Assembly (NCBI GenBank): GCA_002409445.1
Contig: DHNJ01000265.1
Coordinates: 1-43,361 of the forward strand
Direction: 5' to 3'
DNA length: 43,361 nucleotides
Source of the DNA: Armatimonadetes bacterium UBA5419
GTDB lineage: Bacteria; Armatimonadota; UBA10988
The notes under the pieces are model-generated. The model saw only the letters and a list, made by a program, of their open reading frames with translations. It was not told the origin of the DNA and searched no databases. Made by a program: the position numbers and the translations under genes. This document shows, one piece after another, positions 1 to 7,511 of the stretch; the stretch's first letter is position 1; each line of letters begins with the position of its first letter.

Positions 1-2749
1 CCCACCCGCCGCCGGTGGCGACCAGCCGGCCGGCCGGGGCGGTGTCGAGCCGCGGCGCGGCGGGCGCCGGCAGCTCGGCCTGGAACCAGGCCAGCGGGTG
101 GCCGGCGTCGGCCCAGACCGCGTCCTCGCGCAGGACGAAGGTCAGGTTCAGCAGGTGGTGCGCGCCCGGCTCGGCCCAGCCGGCGGGCAGCGGGATCGTG
201 ATCTCGCCCTCGCTCTGCGCGGCGATGTCCAGCGGCGCGAGCTCGCCCGCGGCGATGACCTGGCCGTCGCGCGTCACCGACCAGCGCGGCGACAGGTAGC
301 TGAGGTCGACGAAGTAGTTCTTGTTGCGCACGAGCAGACGGCCCGCCTCGGCATCAACGGCGGCGACCTCGACCGGCTGCAGGATCGCCGTATAATCGAC
401 GAGGCCCGGATGACGCAGGCGGTCGGGCCCGACCAGGCCGTTGAGGCAGAAGTTGTGGTCGGTCGGCAGCTCGCCGTAGTCGTGGCCGTAGGCGATCCAG
501 TCGACCTCCTCGCCCCAGCGCTCGAAGTCGAGCCACAGCCGGCAGCCCTCGACGGCGCGCTCGGCCAGCAGCTCGTCGGGCGAGAGCGCCCGCGCGTAGA
601 GCCGCGCCTCGTCCAGCTGCACGCCCCAGCTCGTCTGGCGGGCCTGGCTGTTGCGGCCGACGCTCAGGGTGAAGCCTTGCGGCTGCAGCGTACCGTCGCA
701 CGGCGTGTCGGCGACCTTCTGGCCGTTGACGAACAGCGCCAGCGTGACCCCGTCCCAGACGCCGCTGAGCCAGTGCCAGCGATCGCCGAAGCCGGCCGGC
801 AACGCATAGGAGGCCGCCGTCCGCTCCGCGGCCAGGACGTAGAACTCGAGCTCGTTGTCCGCGGTGACGCGCAGGCCGTACTGCTCGCCCTTCGTCAGGA
901 GGGGGCGCTCGCCGCTGCTGTCGCCGAGGAACACCGCCACCTGGAGCGTCAGCCCCGGCTGCGTGATGTTGAGCGACGGGTGGCTAGCACAGGTGGCGTA
1001 GCCATCGACCAGCGCCCGGCCCCGGCGGCCGGTGACCATCTCACCCGCGACGAGCGCGCGATTGCCCTGGTCGCTGCGGTCGAGGGTCCAGGTTGAGCGG
1101 CGCCGCAGCCCCTGGTCGACCCAGTCCCAGATGAATCCACCTTGCAAGTGGTGGTGGGTCTCGATCGCCGTCCAGTACTCCAGCAGGTTGCCCGTGGAGT
1201 TGCCCATCGAGTGGGCGTATTCGCACATGACGATCGGCCGGTAGGCATCGGGATCGTTGTTCATCTCGATGATCCGCTCGACAGTCGGATACATCGGCCC
1301 GAGAACGTCGATCGACGGGTCCGCCTCGGCGGGGTGGTAGTGGATCAGCCGCGTCGGCTCGTTCGCCCGCAGCCACGCGGAACACTTCTCGTGGCCCGGC
1401 CCGAAGCCCGACTCGTTGCCCAGCGACCAGACGATGACCGACGGGTGGTTCTTGTCGCGGTGGACCATCGCCACCACGCGCTGGAGCATGGCGTCGTGCC
1501 AGTCCGGGTCCTTGGTGAACTTGTCCCACTCGGCGTGCGACTCGATGTTGGCCTCGTCGTAGAGGTAGATGCCGTACTCGTCGCAGAGGTCGATCCAGGT
1601 CGGGTGGTTGAGGTAGTGGGCCGTGCGCACAGCGTTGAGGTTGTGCTGCTTCATGATCTCCAGGTCGGCGATCATCGACTCGCGGGTCACCGTGCGCCCC
1701 GTCTCCGGGTCGAACTCGTGGCGGTTGACGCCCTTGAGCAGGACCGGCTGACCGTTGACGAGCAGCTGGCCGTCGCGCAGTTCGACCTTGCGGAAGCCGA
1801 TGCGCGTGCGCTCCAAGTGGAGGACCGCGCCGTCGGCGTCGAGAAGCTCGACTGTGACCTCGTAGAGGTTTGGCGCCTCGGCCGACCAGAGCCGCGGCGC
1901 GCTAACCGGCAGCGACAGGTTCAGGTCCGCGCGTGCGCCCACGGCCACCGTCTGCGCCTTGGTCGCCGCGGTGCCGACCACGGCGGCGCCATCATAGACC
2001 GTGACGCGCGCATGCACGTCCGCCGCCTCCGCGCTGTCATTGCGGGCGGTGACGGTGGCCAGCAGGTCGGCGTCGCGGTAGTCGTCGTCCAGCTGCGGGT
2101 CGAGCCCGTAGTCGCCGATGGCCACGCGCGGGAAGGCGGTCAGGCGGACGTCGCGGTAGATGCCCGAGAAGCGCCAGAAGTCCTGGTCCTCGAGGTAGCT
2201 CGCATCGCACCAGCGCCACACGCGACAGACCAGCAGATTCGCCCCGGGCCGCAGATGCTCGGTCAAGTCGAACTCGGCCGGACTCATGCTGTCCTTGCTG
2301 TAGCCGACCTCGTGGCCGTTGAGCCAGAGCTGCAGCAGCGACTGCACGCCCTCGAAGAGGATCGAAATGCGCCGGCCGGCCCACTCCGCGGGCACCTCGA
2401 AGGTCGTGCGATAGTCGCCGATCGGGTTGTCGCCAGGAATCTTCGGCGGCGTGCTCTCGCCGAACGGGTGCTGAATGTTGGTGTAGATCGGCGTCTCATA
2501 GCCCTGCGTCAGCCAGTCGCCGGGCACCGCGATCGTCGACCAGGCGCGGTCGTCATAGGTCGGCAGGAAGGCGTCGCGCGGCGCGCTGTCGAGATTCGGC
2601 GACCAACAGAAGCGCCACTCGCCATTGAGGCTGAGCACGGTCGGCGCGCTGTCGGGCCCCTCCAGCCGCGGGCGCAAGGGGACGTGCGGGGCTTCCTTGT
2701 TGGCGCCCAGTTGGCGCGGGTCTTCCCAAAAGTTCAACGCTGGCGACAT
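1..2749 (-). CDS. lacZ: Beta-galactosidase, GH2 LacZ type, with LamG-like insert (3' end beyond window)
   Basis: Glycoside hydrolase family 2 enzyme expected to release terminal beta-galactose. 916 codons are visible and the C-terminus lies beyond the window edge. The N-terminal sugar-binding domain (LNGEWRF, VPGDW, then the YSKDS region) is followed by the immunoglobulin-like domain and a TIM barrel with the acid/base in SLGNES (E446) and the nucleophile in MCEYAHSMGNS (E510). Compared with E. coli LacZ, about 200 residues (roughly 550-748) are inserted between WDWVDQ and the DWIAYG..YGE..TDHNFC segment. They read like a LamG/concanavalin-like jellyroll (WHWLSGVWDG, ALFVNGQ, LDEARLYARAL). 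The visible part ends just as the last beta-sandwich domain begins. No signal peptide is evident. The start follows GAGGAG by 8 nt. It sits 71 nt downstream of the GH5-like gene, probably in the rhaM operon. Confidence 0.93.
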   Translation of the reverse strand, partial: MSPALNFWEDPRQLGANKEAPHVPLRPRLEGPDSAPTVLSLNGEWRFCWSPNLDSAPRDAFLPTYDDRAWSTIAVPGDWLTQGYETPIYTNIQHPFGESTPPKIPGDNPIGDYRTTFEVPAEWAGRRISILFEGVQSLLQLWLNGHEVGYSKDSMSPAEFDLTEHLRPGANLLVCRVWRWCDASYLEDQDFWRFSGIYRDVRLTAFPRVAIGDYGLDPQLDDDYRDADLLATVTARNDSAEAADVHARVTVYDGAAVVGTAATKAQTVAVGARADLNLSLPVSAPRLWSAEAPNLYEVTVELLDADGAVLHLERTRIGFRKVELRDGQLLVNGQPVLLKGVNRHEFDPETGRTVTRESMIADLEIMKQHNLNAVRTAHYLNHPTWIDLCDEYGIYLYDEANIESHAEWDKFTKDPDWHDAMLQRVVAMVHRDKNHPSVIVWSLGNESGFGPGHEKCSAWLRANEPTRLIHYHPAEADPSIDVLGPMYPTVERIIEMNNDPDAYRPIVMCEYAHSMGNSTGNLLEYWTAIETHHHLQGGFIWDWVDQGLRRRSTWTLDRSDQGNRALVAGEMVTGRRGRALVDGYATCASHPSLNITQPGLTLQVAVFLGDSSGERPLLTKGEQYGLRVTADNELEFYVLAAERTAASYALPAGFGDRWHWLSGVWDGVTLALFVNGQKVADTPCDGTLQPQGFTLSVGRNSQARQTSWGVQLDEARLYARALSPDELLAERAVEGCRLWLDFERWGEEVDWIAYGHDYGELPTDHNFCLNGLVGPDRLRHPGLVDYTAILQPVEVAAVDAEAGRLLVRNKNYFVDLSYLSPRWSVTRDGQVIAAGELAPLDIAAQSEGEITIPLPAGWAEPGAHHLLNLTFVLREDAVWADAGHPLAWFQAELPAPAAPRLDTAPAGRLVATGGGW

Positions 2750-2820
2750 GCTTGGCTCTCCTCAATCCGCGGACGTGGCCGCAGGCTAGCACAGCCAAGG
2801 GATGCCGACCAGATGCTGCC

Positions 2821-4803
2821 CTAGTGCTCAACCCAGGCGGCCAGGTCGTGGGCCACCGGCGGTGTGGTCAAGCGGAGCTGGCCATCGCGCGCCACCACCT
2901 GCGCCTCCGGCGCGGCCACCTCGCCGGTCGCTGGGTCGCGCCAATGGACGCGGTAGGCGCCGTCAGCCATACCCGCCAAGGTCACCTCGCCACTGACCTC
3001 GCCGGTGCCGCGCAGGTTCTCGAACCAGAGCAGCGCCCAGTCGTCCGTCCCCTTGGCCCGCGCTCCGAGCGCCGGCACGTACGGGTCGAGGCGCAGCGCG
3101 GCGATTACCAGCCAGTCCTGGCCGTCGTTGCGGACGACGATCTCGTGACGGCCGGCGGGTACCGGCGCGCTCAGCTCCCAGCTGCCGCGCTGGTCACCGT
3201 CGGCGGCGGGGTGGTCCGCGCTGGCGACGACGGCGCCGTCGACCAGGATGCGTGGGCCCGCGCCGGAGCGCGCGATGCTGTTGTAGGCCAGGGTGAACGT
3301 CGCGGGCTCGGGCAGGGTGACGGTGAAGCGGCCCTCGGGACCCGTCGCCCGGTGGTAGTCACCGTGGAGGAACTCGGCCATGTTCGCGAGGCCGTCGATG
3401 GTGCCGTCCGGCGCGATCTCGAAGGTCGTCGCCGCCGAATCCCAGCCGGCGCCCGGCGTGAAAACCAGCGGCGCGCGCTGATCGCTGTCGACGGCCACCG
3501 GCAGGCGCCGCGCGTCGGTCTGGGCGACCAGGCCGCTGTCGTCGATGATGCGGCGGGCGGCGGCGAACTTCGGGTAAAGGTTGTTGCGGGCGACGGTGTC
3601 CCAGGCCCAGTACTGGGGTGGGGCAGCGAGGTCGCTGGTCAGCCCGGCCCACAGCGCGCGCTGCAGCCAGGTACCGTCGTCGGCGCCAAGGTCGCCCCGC
3701 GAGCCGACCTCGCCGAGGAACATCGGCTGCGGCCAGTCGCGCGCGAGCAGCTCGTGCGTGTCCACCGCGGCCACCGCGTCGTCCTGGTAGCGGTGCGGCT
3801 GCAGGTAGTCCATCGAGCCGTAGATCGGCAGGTCCAGGTCGGAACTGGTGACGACCATGTGGCCCTGTGGGTCCTGAGCCCGGATCCAAGCCGCCATCTC
3901 CTCGTGCCAAGCGGCAACGTCAGCAACCTGCCCGTCCCAGACGGCGTTGGTGAACTGCACTTCGTTGAACAGCTCCCAGGCCAGCACCGCCGGCGAGTAG
4001 CCCCAGCGCGCGATGATGTAGCGGTACTTGGCGCGGGTCAGGGCGCGCGCCTGGTCGTCCGTGAAGAAGTCGTGCGGACGCGCCAGCCAACCGCCGAGCT
4101 CCACGTTCCACGGGTTCTCGATCCAGTTGTTGTCGTTCGACGTGCTGTACTGGCCGTGGTGCTGGAGGACGACCTGCAGGCCGATGCCGTGGGCCTCGGC
4201 GGTCTCGATGATCTGGTCCCAGGTCGCCGCGACCTCCAGCGACAGCTCGCCCAGCGGCGGTGCGGTCTCCTCCGCCCAGGGGTAGACCCAGTCGAGGTTG
4301 GCGCGGGCGAAGGCGGCCATCCAGACCCGCCCCCAGTTGCACCCCGCCTCCGCCAGCCGCGTCAGGTGCTCCGGCACCGTGCCCGACTGGTTGCTCCAGC
4401 CGACGTTGCAGCCGAGCGGCAGGTACGGCTCGTCGCCGCGCAGCAGGCCTCGCGCATCGTCACGCACCCGACCGTAGCCCAGACCCGGTTCACCCGTGAC
4501 CGCGAACTGCGCGGGTATGGCCGCGACAGTGAGGGGGGCGCCGTTGTGGGTCACCGCGCCGACCTGCCACGTGCCCGCCGCGTCCGGCGCGAGGCGCGCG
4601 CGCCAGGTGGTACCGCCGTCAAAGAAGGCAGGCACGCGGCGGGTGCTGCCGTCCGCCGCGGTCCACGTGACCTGCACGTCGTTGGCGACGCAATCGAACG
4701 GGTTGCCGGCGAGGGCCGGCAGCTCGAAGCTCGTTTCGATCCGCGGCCACAGCCCCGGCGCGCTGACGCTACCGGCCAGCAACAGACATGCGGCCCAGAT
4801 CAT
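2821..4803 (-). CDS. Secreted DUF5060/GH5-like glycoside hydrolase
   Basis: Predicted exported retaining glycosidase of 660 residues. A short signal peptide (MIWAACLLLAGSVSA) precedes a DUF5060-type beta domain at about 16-105, recognised by FDGGTTWRARLAPDAAGTW. Next comes a cellulase-like TIM barrel at about 110-430: LPLGCNVGWSN, WGRVWM, the acid/base in WELFNEV (E281) and the probable nucleophile in FLGEVGS (E365). The C-terminal 200 residues are beta-rich accessory domains (LVDGAVVASADHPA, PVPAGRHEIVVRNDG). Substrate cannot be read from the sequence; DUF5060 proteins include cellulases, apiosidase-like and other plant or algal polysaccharide enzymes. The start has AGGAG 7 nt upstream. The gene lies 21 nt after rhaM and 71 nt before lacZ, so one transcript is likely. 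Confidence 0.88.
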   Translation of the reverse strand: MIWAACLLLAGSVSAPGLWPRIETSFELPALAGNPFDCVANDVQVTWTAADGSTRRVPAFFDGGTTWRARLAPDAAGTWQVGAVTHNGAPLTVAAIPAQFAVTGEPGLGYGRVRDDARGLLRGDEPYLPLGCNVGWSNQSGTVPEHLTRLAEAGCNWGRVWMAAFARANLDWVYPWAEETAPPLGELSLEVAATWDQIIETAEAHGIGLQVVLQHHGQYSTSNDNNWIENPWNVELGGWLARPHDFFTDDQARALTRAKYRYIIARWGYSPAVLAWELFNEVQFTNAVWDGQVADVAAWHEEMAAWIRAQDPQGHMVVTSSDLDLPIYGSMDYLQPHRYQDDAVAAVDTHELLARDWPQPMFLGEVGSRGDLGADDGTWLQRALWAGLTSDLAAPPQYWAWDTVARNNLYPKFAAARRIIDDSGLVAQTDARRLPVAVDSDQRAPLVFTPGAGWDSAATTFEIAPDGTIDGLANMAEFLHGDYHRATGPEGRFTVTLPEPATFTLAYNSIARSGAGPRILVDGAVVASADHPAADGDQRGSWELSAPVPAGRHEIVVRNDGQDWLVIAALRLDPYVPALGARAKGTDDWALLWFENLRGTGEVSGEVTLAGMADGAYRVHWRDPATGEVAAPEAQVVARDGQLRLTTPPVAHDLAAWVEH

Positions 4804-4824
4804 CGTGACTCTCCTGGTTGCTCG

Positions 4825-5139
4825 CTATTCGAGATAGAAGACCTCCGGCAGGATGACCTCGACGGGCGAGTTGTCGGGGTTGACCTCCATCAGCGGCGCC
4901 ATGTAGTCCCACCACTCGCGGACCAGCGGGTGCCGCGGCAGGTCGGCGGCGGTGTTGCCCGGCGCCTGCTTCTGCACGGCAAAGAGCGTCAGCGTCTCTT
5001 CATCGAGATAGATCGCGTAGTCGCTGATGCCCGCCTCGCGTAGGGTCTCGGCTAGCTTGGGCCAGATCTCGTCATGGCGCTTCTTGTACTCGGCCTCGTT
5101 CCCGGGCTTCAGCTTCATCTTGAATGCGTGGCGGACCAT
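4825..5139 (-). CDS. rhaM: L-rhamnose mutarotase
   Basis: Interconverts the alpha and beta anomers of L-rhamnose in the cytoplasm, feeding the RhaA/RhaB/RhaD pathway. The product is 104 residues, exactly the length of E. coli RhaM. It carries the family signatures YKKRHDEIWP near the N-terminus, YAIYLDEETLTLFA in the middle, the REWWDYM tryptophan pair, and the closing NPDNSPV..LPEVFYLE. Two ATGs are in frame (5145 and 5139). AGGAGG abuts the first and is 6 nt from the second, so 5139 is chosen. It is the first gene of a probable operon with a GH5-like glycosidase and lacZ, which suggests rhamnose is released from the polymer being degraded. No other rha genes are in the window. A clear promoter lies at 5158-5187. 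Confidence 0.95.
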   Translation of the reverse strand: MVRHAFKMKLKPGNEAEYKKRHDEIWPKLAETLREAGISDYAIYLDEETLTLFAVQKQAPGNTAADLPRHPLVREWWDYMAPLMEVNPDNSPVEVILPEVFYLE

Positions 5140-5157
5140 TGTCATCCTCCTGGCCGT

Positions 5158-5187
5158 AACGTACGCGCTCGCCGGCTGCCGCGTCAA
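5158..5187 (-). promoter_or_regulatory. Promoter of rhaM-glycosidase-lacZ operon
   Basis: Read on the minus strand: TTGACG (-35, 5182-5187), an 18-bp spacer, and TACGTT (-10, 5158-5163). The predicted start of transcription lies just before the AGGAGG ribosome site of rhaM, leaving a very short leader. Confidence 0.55.
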
Positions 5188-5188
5188 G

Positions 5189-5217
5189 CCGTGGGCACAG
5201 AGGGAGGGTTGCCACGG
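5189..5217. promoter_or_regulatory. Candidate operator between divergent operons
   Basis: An interrupted inverted repeat: CCGTGGGCA at 5189-5197 and TGCCACGG at 5210-5217, with a one-base bulge in the left arm. The arm centres are about 20 bp apart, two helical turns. It sits directly upstream of the rhaM -35 box and about 30 nt before the first DUF4838 start, so one regulator could act on both operons. No regulator gene is nearby. The site is inferred from symmetry only. Confidence 0.35.
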
Positions 5218-5248
5218 GCCAGGGCGAACAAGCGCCGAGGAGACGCGG

Positions 5249-7489
5249 ATGAGCGCCGCCCTGTTGCTCTGCCTCGGTCTGATGGCCAACCCCGAAGTGC
5301 CCCTGAGCAGCCTGCGGGCGATCGTGATCGCCGACGATGCCCCGGACCCGGACCGCCACGCCGCGGCGGAGCTGCGCGACTACCTGCGCTGGTCGGCCGG
5401 CCGCGACCTCGACATCATCGCCGCCTCGACGGTTCAGCCGGGGCAACGCTACGCCCTGGTCGGCGATTCGGCCGCGCTCCGTCGCCTGGTGCCAAGCGTG
5501 GATCTGACCGGCCTGGGCCCCGACGGCATCGTCATCAGCACCGCCGGCGGCCACCTCGCGCTCGCCGGGACACCGCCGCGCGGCGCCGCCTACGCCGTCT
5601 ATAGCTTCCTCGAAGATACGCTGGGTATCCGCTGGTGGACCAGCAGCGAGCAGACGGTGCCGCGCCACCGGAACTTCGTCGTGCCGCCGCAAGACGTCCA
5701 CTACACACCGGCCTTGCGCCTGCGTGAGTCGTTCTACACCGACGCGCTGGACGGCCTGTTCGGCCTGCGGCTGAAGCACAACGGCCACTTCGTCCGCACG
5801 CCCGAGGAGCTGGGTGGGCACGACGGCATCATCGGCTGGTGCCACACCTTCTACCTCTACCTGCCCCCCGAGAAGTACTTCGCCGCGCACCCCGAGTGGT
5901 ACGCGGAGGCCGACGGTGTGCGCCAACACGCCGGGCGGCAGCTCTGCTTGACCAACGAGGAGTCGCGGGTCGAGATGGCGCGGGTGATGCGGCAGTACCT
6001 GCTCGACAATCCCGGCATGACGATGATCTCGCTGTCGCACAACGACTGGGGCGGGTGGTGCCGCTGCGCGAAATGCAGCGCGCTGGTCGCGGCCGAGGGC
6101 AGCGATGCCGGGCCGCTGCTGCAGTACGTGAACGCCGTCGCCGGCATGCTGGCCGACGAGTTCCCGCACGTGCTGGTCGAGACCTTGGCCTACCAGGGCA
6201 GCCGCCGGCCGCCGGCGACGGTCCGGCCCGCGGACAATGTGGTGGTCCGGCTCTGCAGCATCGAATGCGACTTCGGCCAGCCCCTGGCGACCGGGCCGCG
6301 CAACGCCGACTTCGCCGCCGACACCGAGGGCTGGAGCAAGATCGCGCCGCGGATGGTGGTCTGGAACTACGTCACCAACTTCGCCAACTACCTGCTACCG
6401 CACCCGAACCTTACGCCTCTGGCCGATGACATCCGGTGGTTCATCGACCATGGCGCCGTCGGGCTGTTCGAGCAGGGCGACTACGGCTCGCGCACCGGCG
6501 ACTTCGTCGGCCTGCGCGGCTGGCTGCTGGCGCATCTGATGTGGGATCCCAGCCGCAGCCAACCGGCGCTGATCGACGAGTTCCTGCGCGGGTACTACGG
6601 CGCCGCGGCCCCGTTCCTCCGCGAGTACCTACAGTTGCGCGAGGACGCTCGCGACGCCAACGATACGCGCATTGGCTGCTACCGGGGCAACGTCACCGAC
6701 TGGCTCGACCTCGCCGGGCTGACGCGCGCCACGCAGCTGTTCGAGCAGGCCGAGGCCGCCGTCGCCGGCCAGCCGGAGTACCTGCTGCGCGTCCAGCGCG
6801 AGCGGCTGCCGCTGACGTTGGTCTGGATCATGAACGACCCAGCGCTGCGCCGACAGACGGCGGCGGAGGGCCTGGAGTGGGCGGGGCCCGCGGACACGAT
6901 GGCAACTTGGGCCGAGTGGCGCGCGCTGCACGAGCACTACAACGTCGGCCAGGCGCACGAGGGCCGGCCGTTCGCCGACTGGGCCGACGGCTTCGAGGCG
7001 CAGATCGAGCGCGACGCCGTGCGCGCCGCCCGCCGCGCGGCCAACCCGAACCCCAACGACTGGCAGGAGTACGACCTGACCCTCTACCGCGAAGGCGAGA
7101 TGACCAGCATCGTCGCCGACCCCGCGGCAACCAATGGCGAAGCCGCCCGCATGACCACCAACCACACCGAGTGGGCGATCCAAGCGCCGATCGGCACCGA
7201 GGTCGCCGGTAAGCGGGTCCACCTTCGCGTGGCCCTGCGCGCTGACGCGGCGAACCCGGCCGACCTGGACGGGGTCGCGCTGGACTACGGTGTCTGGGAC
7301 TTCGGCGGTGGCGGGGTCGTCGGAGGGAGTATGGCGCTCGCCGACGTCGCGGGCCCGCAGTACAAGACCCTCGACCTGGGCGAGGTCGCCATCACACCCG
7401 GCTGCGCGGTCTGGGTGGCGCCGAAGAACAACCCGGGCCAGGTCGGCGCGATCTACGTTGACCGCGTCTGGTACGACGTGCTGGACTGA
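5249..7489 (+). CDS. Secreted DUF4838 domain protein, copy 1
   Basis: A 746-residue protein of the DUF4838 group, related in its N-terminal part to GH67 alpha-glucuronidases. A short N-terminal hydrophobic segment (SAALLLCLGLMA) looks like a signal peptide. Residues about 15-125 form the alpha/beta domain (AAAELRDYLRW, YALVGDS, PRGAAYAVYSFLEDTLGIRWW). The central TIM-barrel-like part contains ESFYTDA, HNGHF, WCHTFYLYLPP, SLSHNDWGGWCRCAKC (C271, C273, C276), WNYVTNF and GLFEQGDYGS. The last 150 residues form a beta domain. The reaction is not established; a role on uronate-containing glycans is an inference from GH67 kinship. The start at GAGGAG-8-ATG is preferred over longer frames. It begins a three-gene plus-strand operon; the next gene is a paralog 22 nt downstream. 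Confidence 0.88.
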   Translation: MSAALLLCLGLMANPEVPLSSLRAIVIADDAPDPDRHAAAELRDYLRWSAGRDLDIIAASTVQPGQRYALVGDSAALRRLVPSVDLTGLGPDGIVISTAGGHLALAGTPPRGAAYAVYSFLEDTLGIRWWTSSEQTVPRHRNFVVPPQDVHYTPALRLRESFYTDALDGLFGLRLKHNGHFVRTPEELGGHDGIIGWCHTFYLYLPPEKYFAAHPEWYAEADGVRQHAGRQLCLTNEESRVEMARVMRQYLLDNPGMTMISLSHNDWGGWCRCAKCSALVAAEGSDAGPLLQYVNAVAGMLADEFPHVLVETLAYQGSRRPPATVRPADNVVVRLCSIECDFGQPLATGPRNADFAADTEGWSKIAPRMVVWNYVTNFANYLLPHPNLTPLADDIRWFIDHGAVGLFEQGDYGSRTGDFVGLRGWLLAHLMWDPSRSQPALIDEFLRGYYGAAAPFLREYLQLREDARDANDTRIGCYRGNVTDWLDLAGLTRATQLFEQAEAAVAGQPEYLLRVQRERLPLTLVWIMNDPALRRQTAAEGLEWAGPADTMATWAEWRALHEHYNVGQAHEGRPFADWADGFEAQIERDAVRAARRAANPNPNDWQEYDLTLYREGEMTSIVADPAATNGEAARMTTNHTEWAIQAPIGTEVAGKRVHLRVALRADAANPADLDGVALDYGVWDFGGGGVVGGSMALADVAGPQYKTLDLGEVAITPGCAVWVAPKNNPGQVGAIYVDRVWYDVLD

Positions 7490-7511
7490 GCCGACCGAAC
7501 GGAGCATGACC

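Noticed and set aside
1142..2824. Long plus-strand open frame opposite lacZ
   Set aside because: It is antisense to a convincing GH2 protein; its composition (Val/Arg/Asp repeats) is the usual mirror of GC-rich codons and it matches no family.
2752..5043. 763-codon plus-strand open frame opposite the GH5-like and rhaM genes
   Set aside because: Composition is a shadow of the opposite strand, while the minus-strand genes have motifs and ribosome sites.
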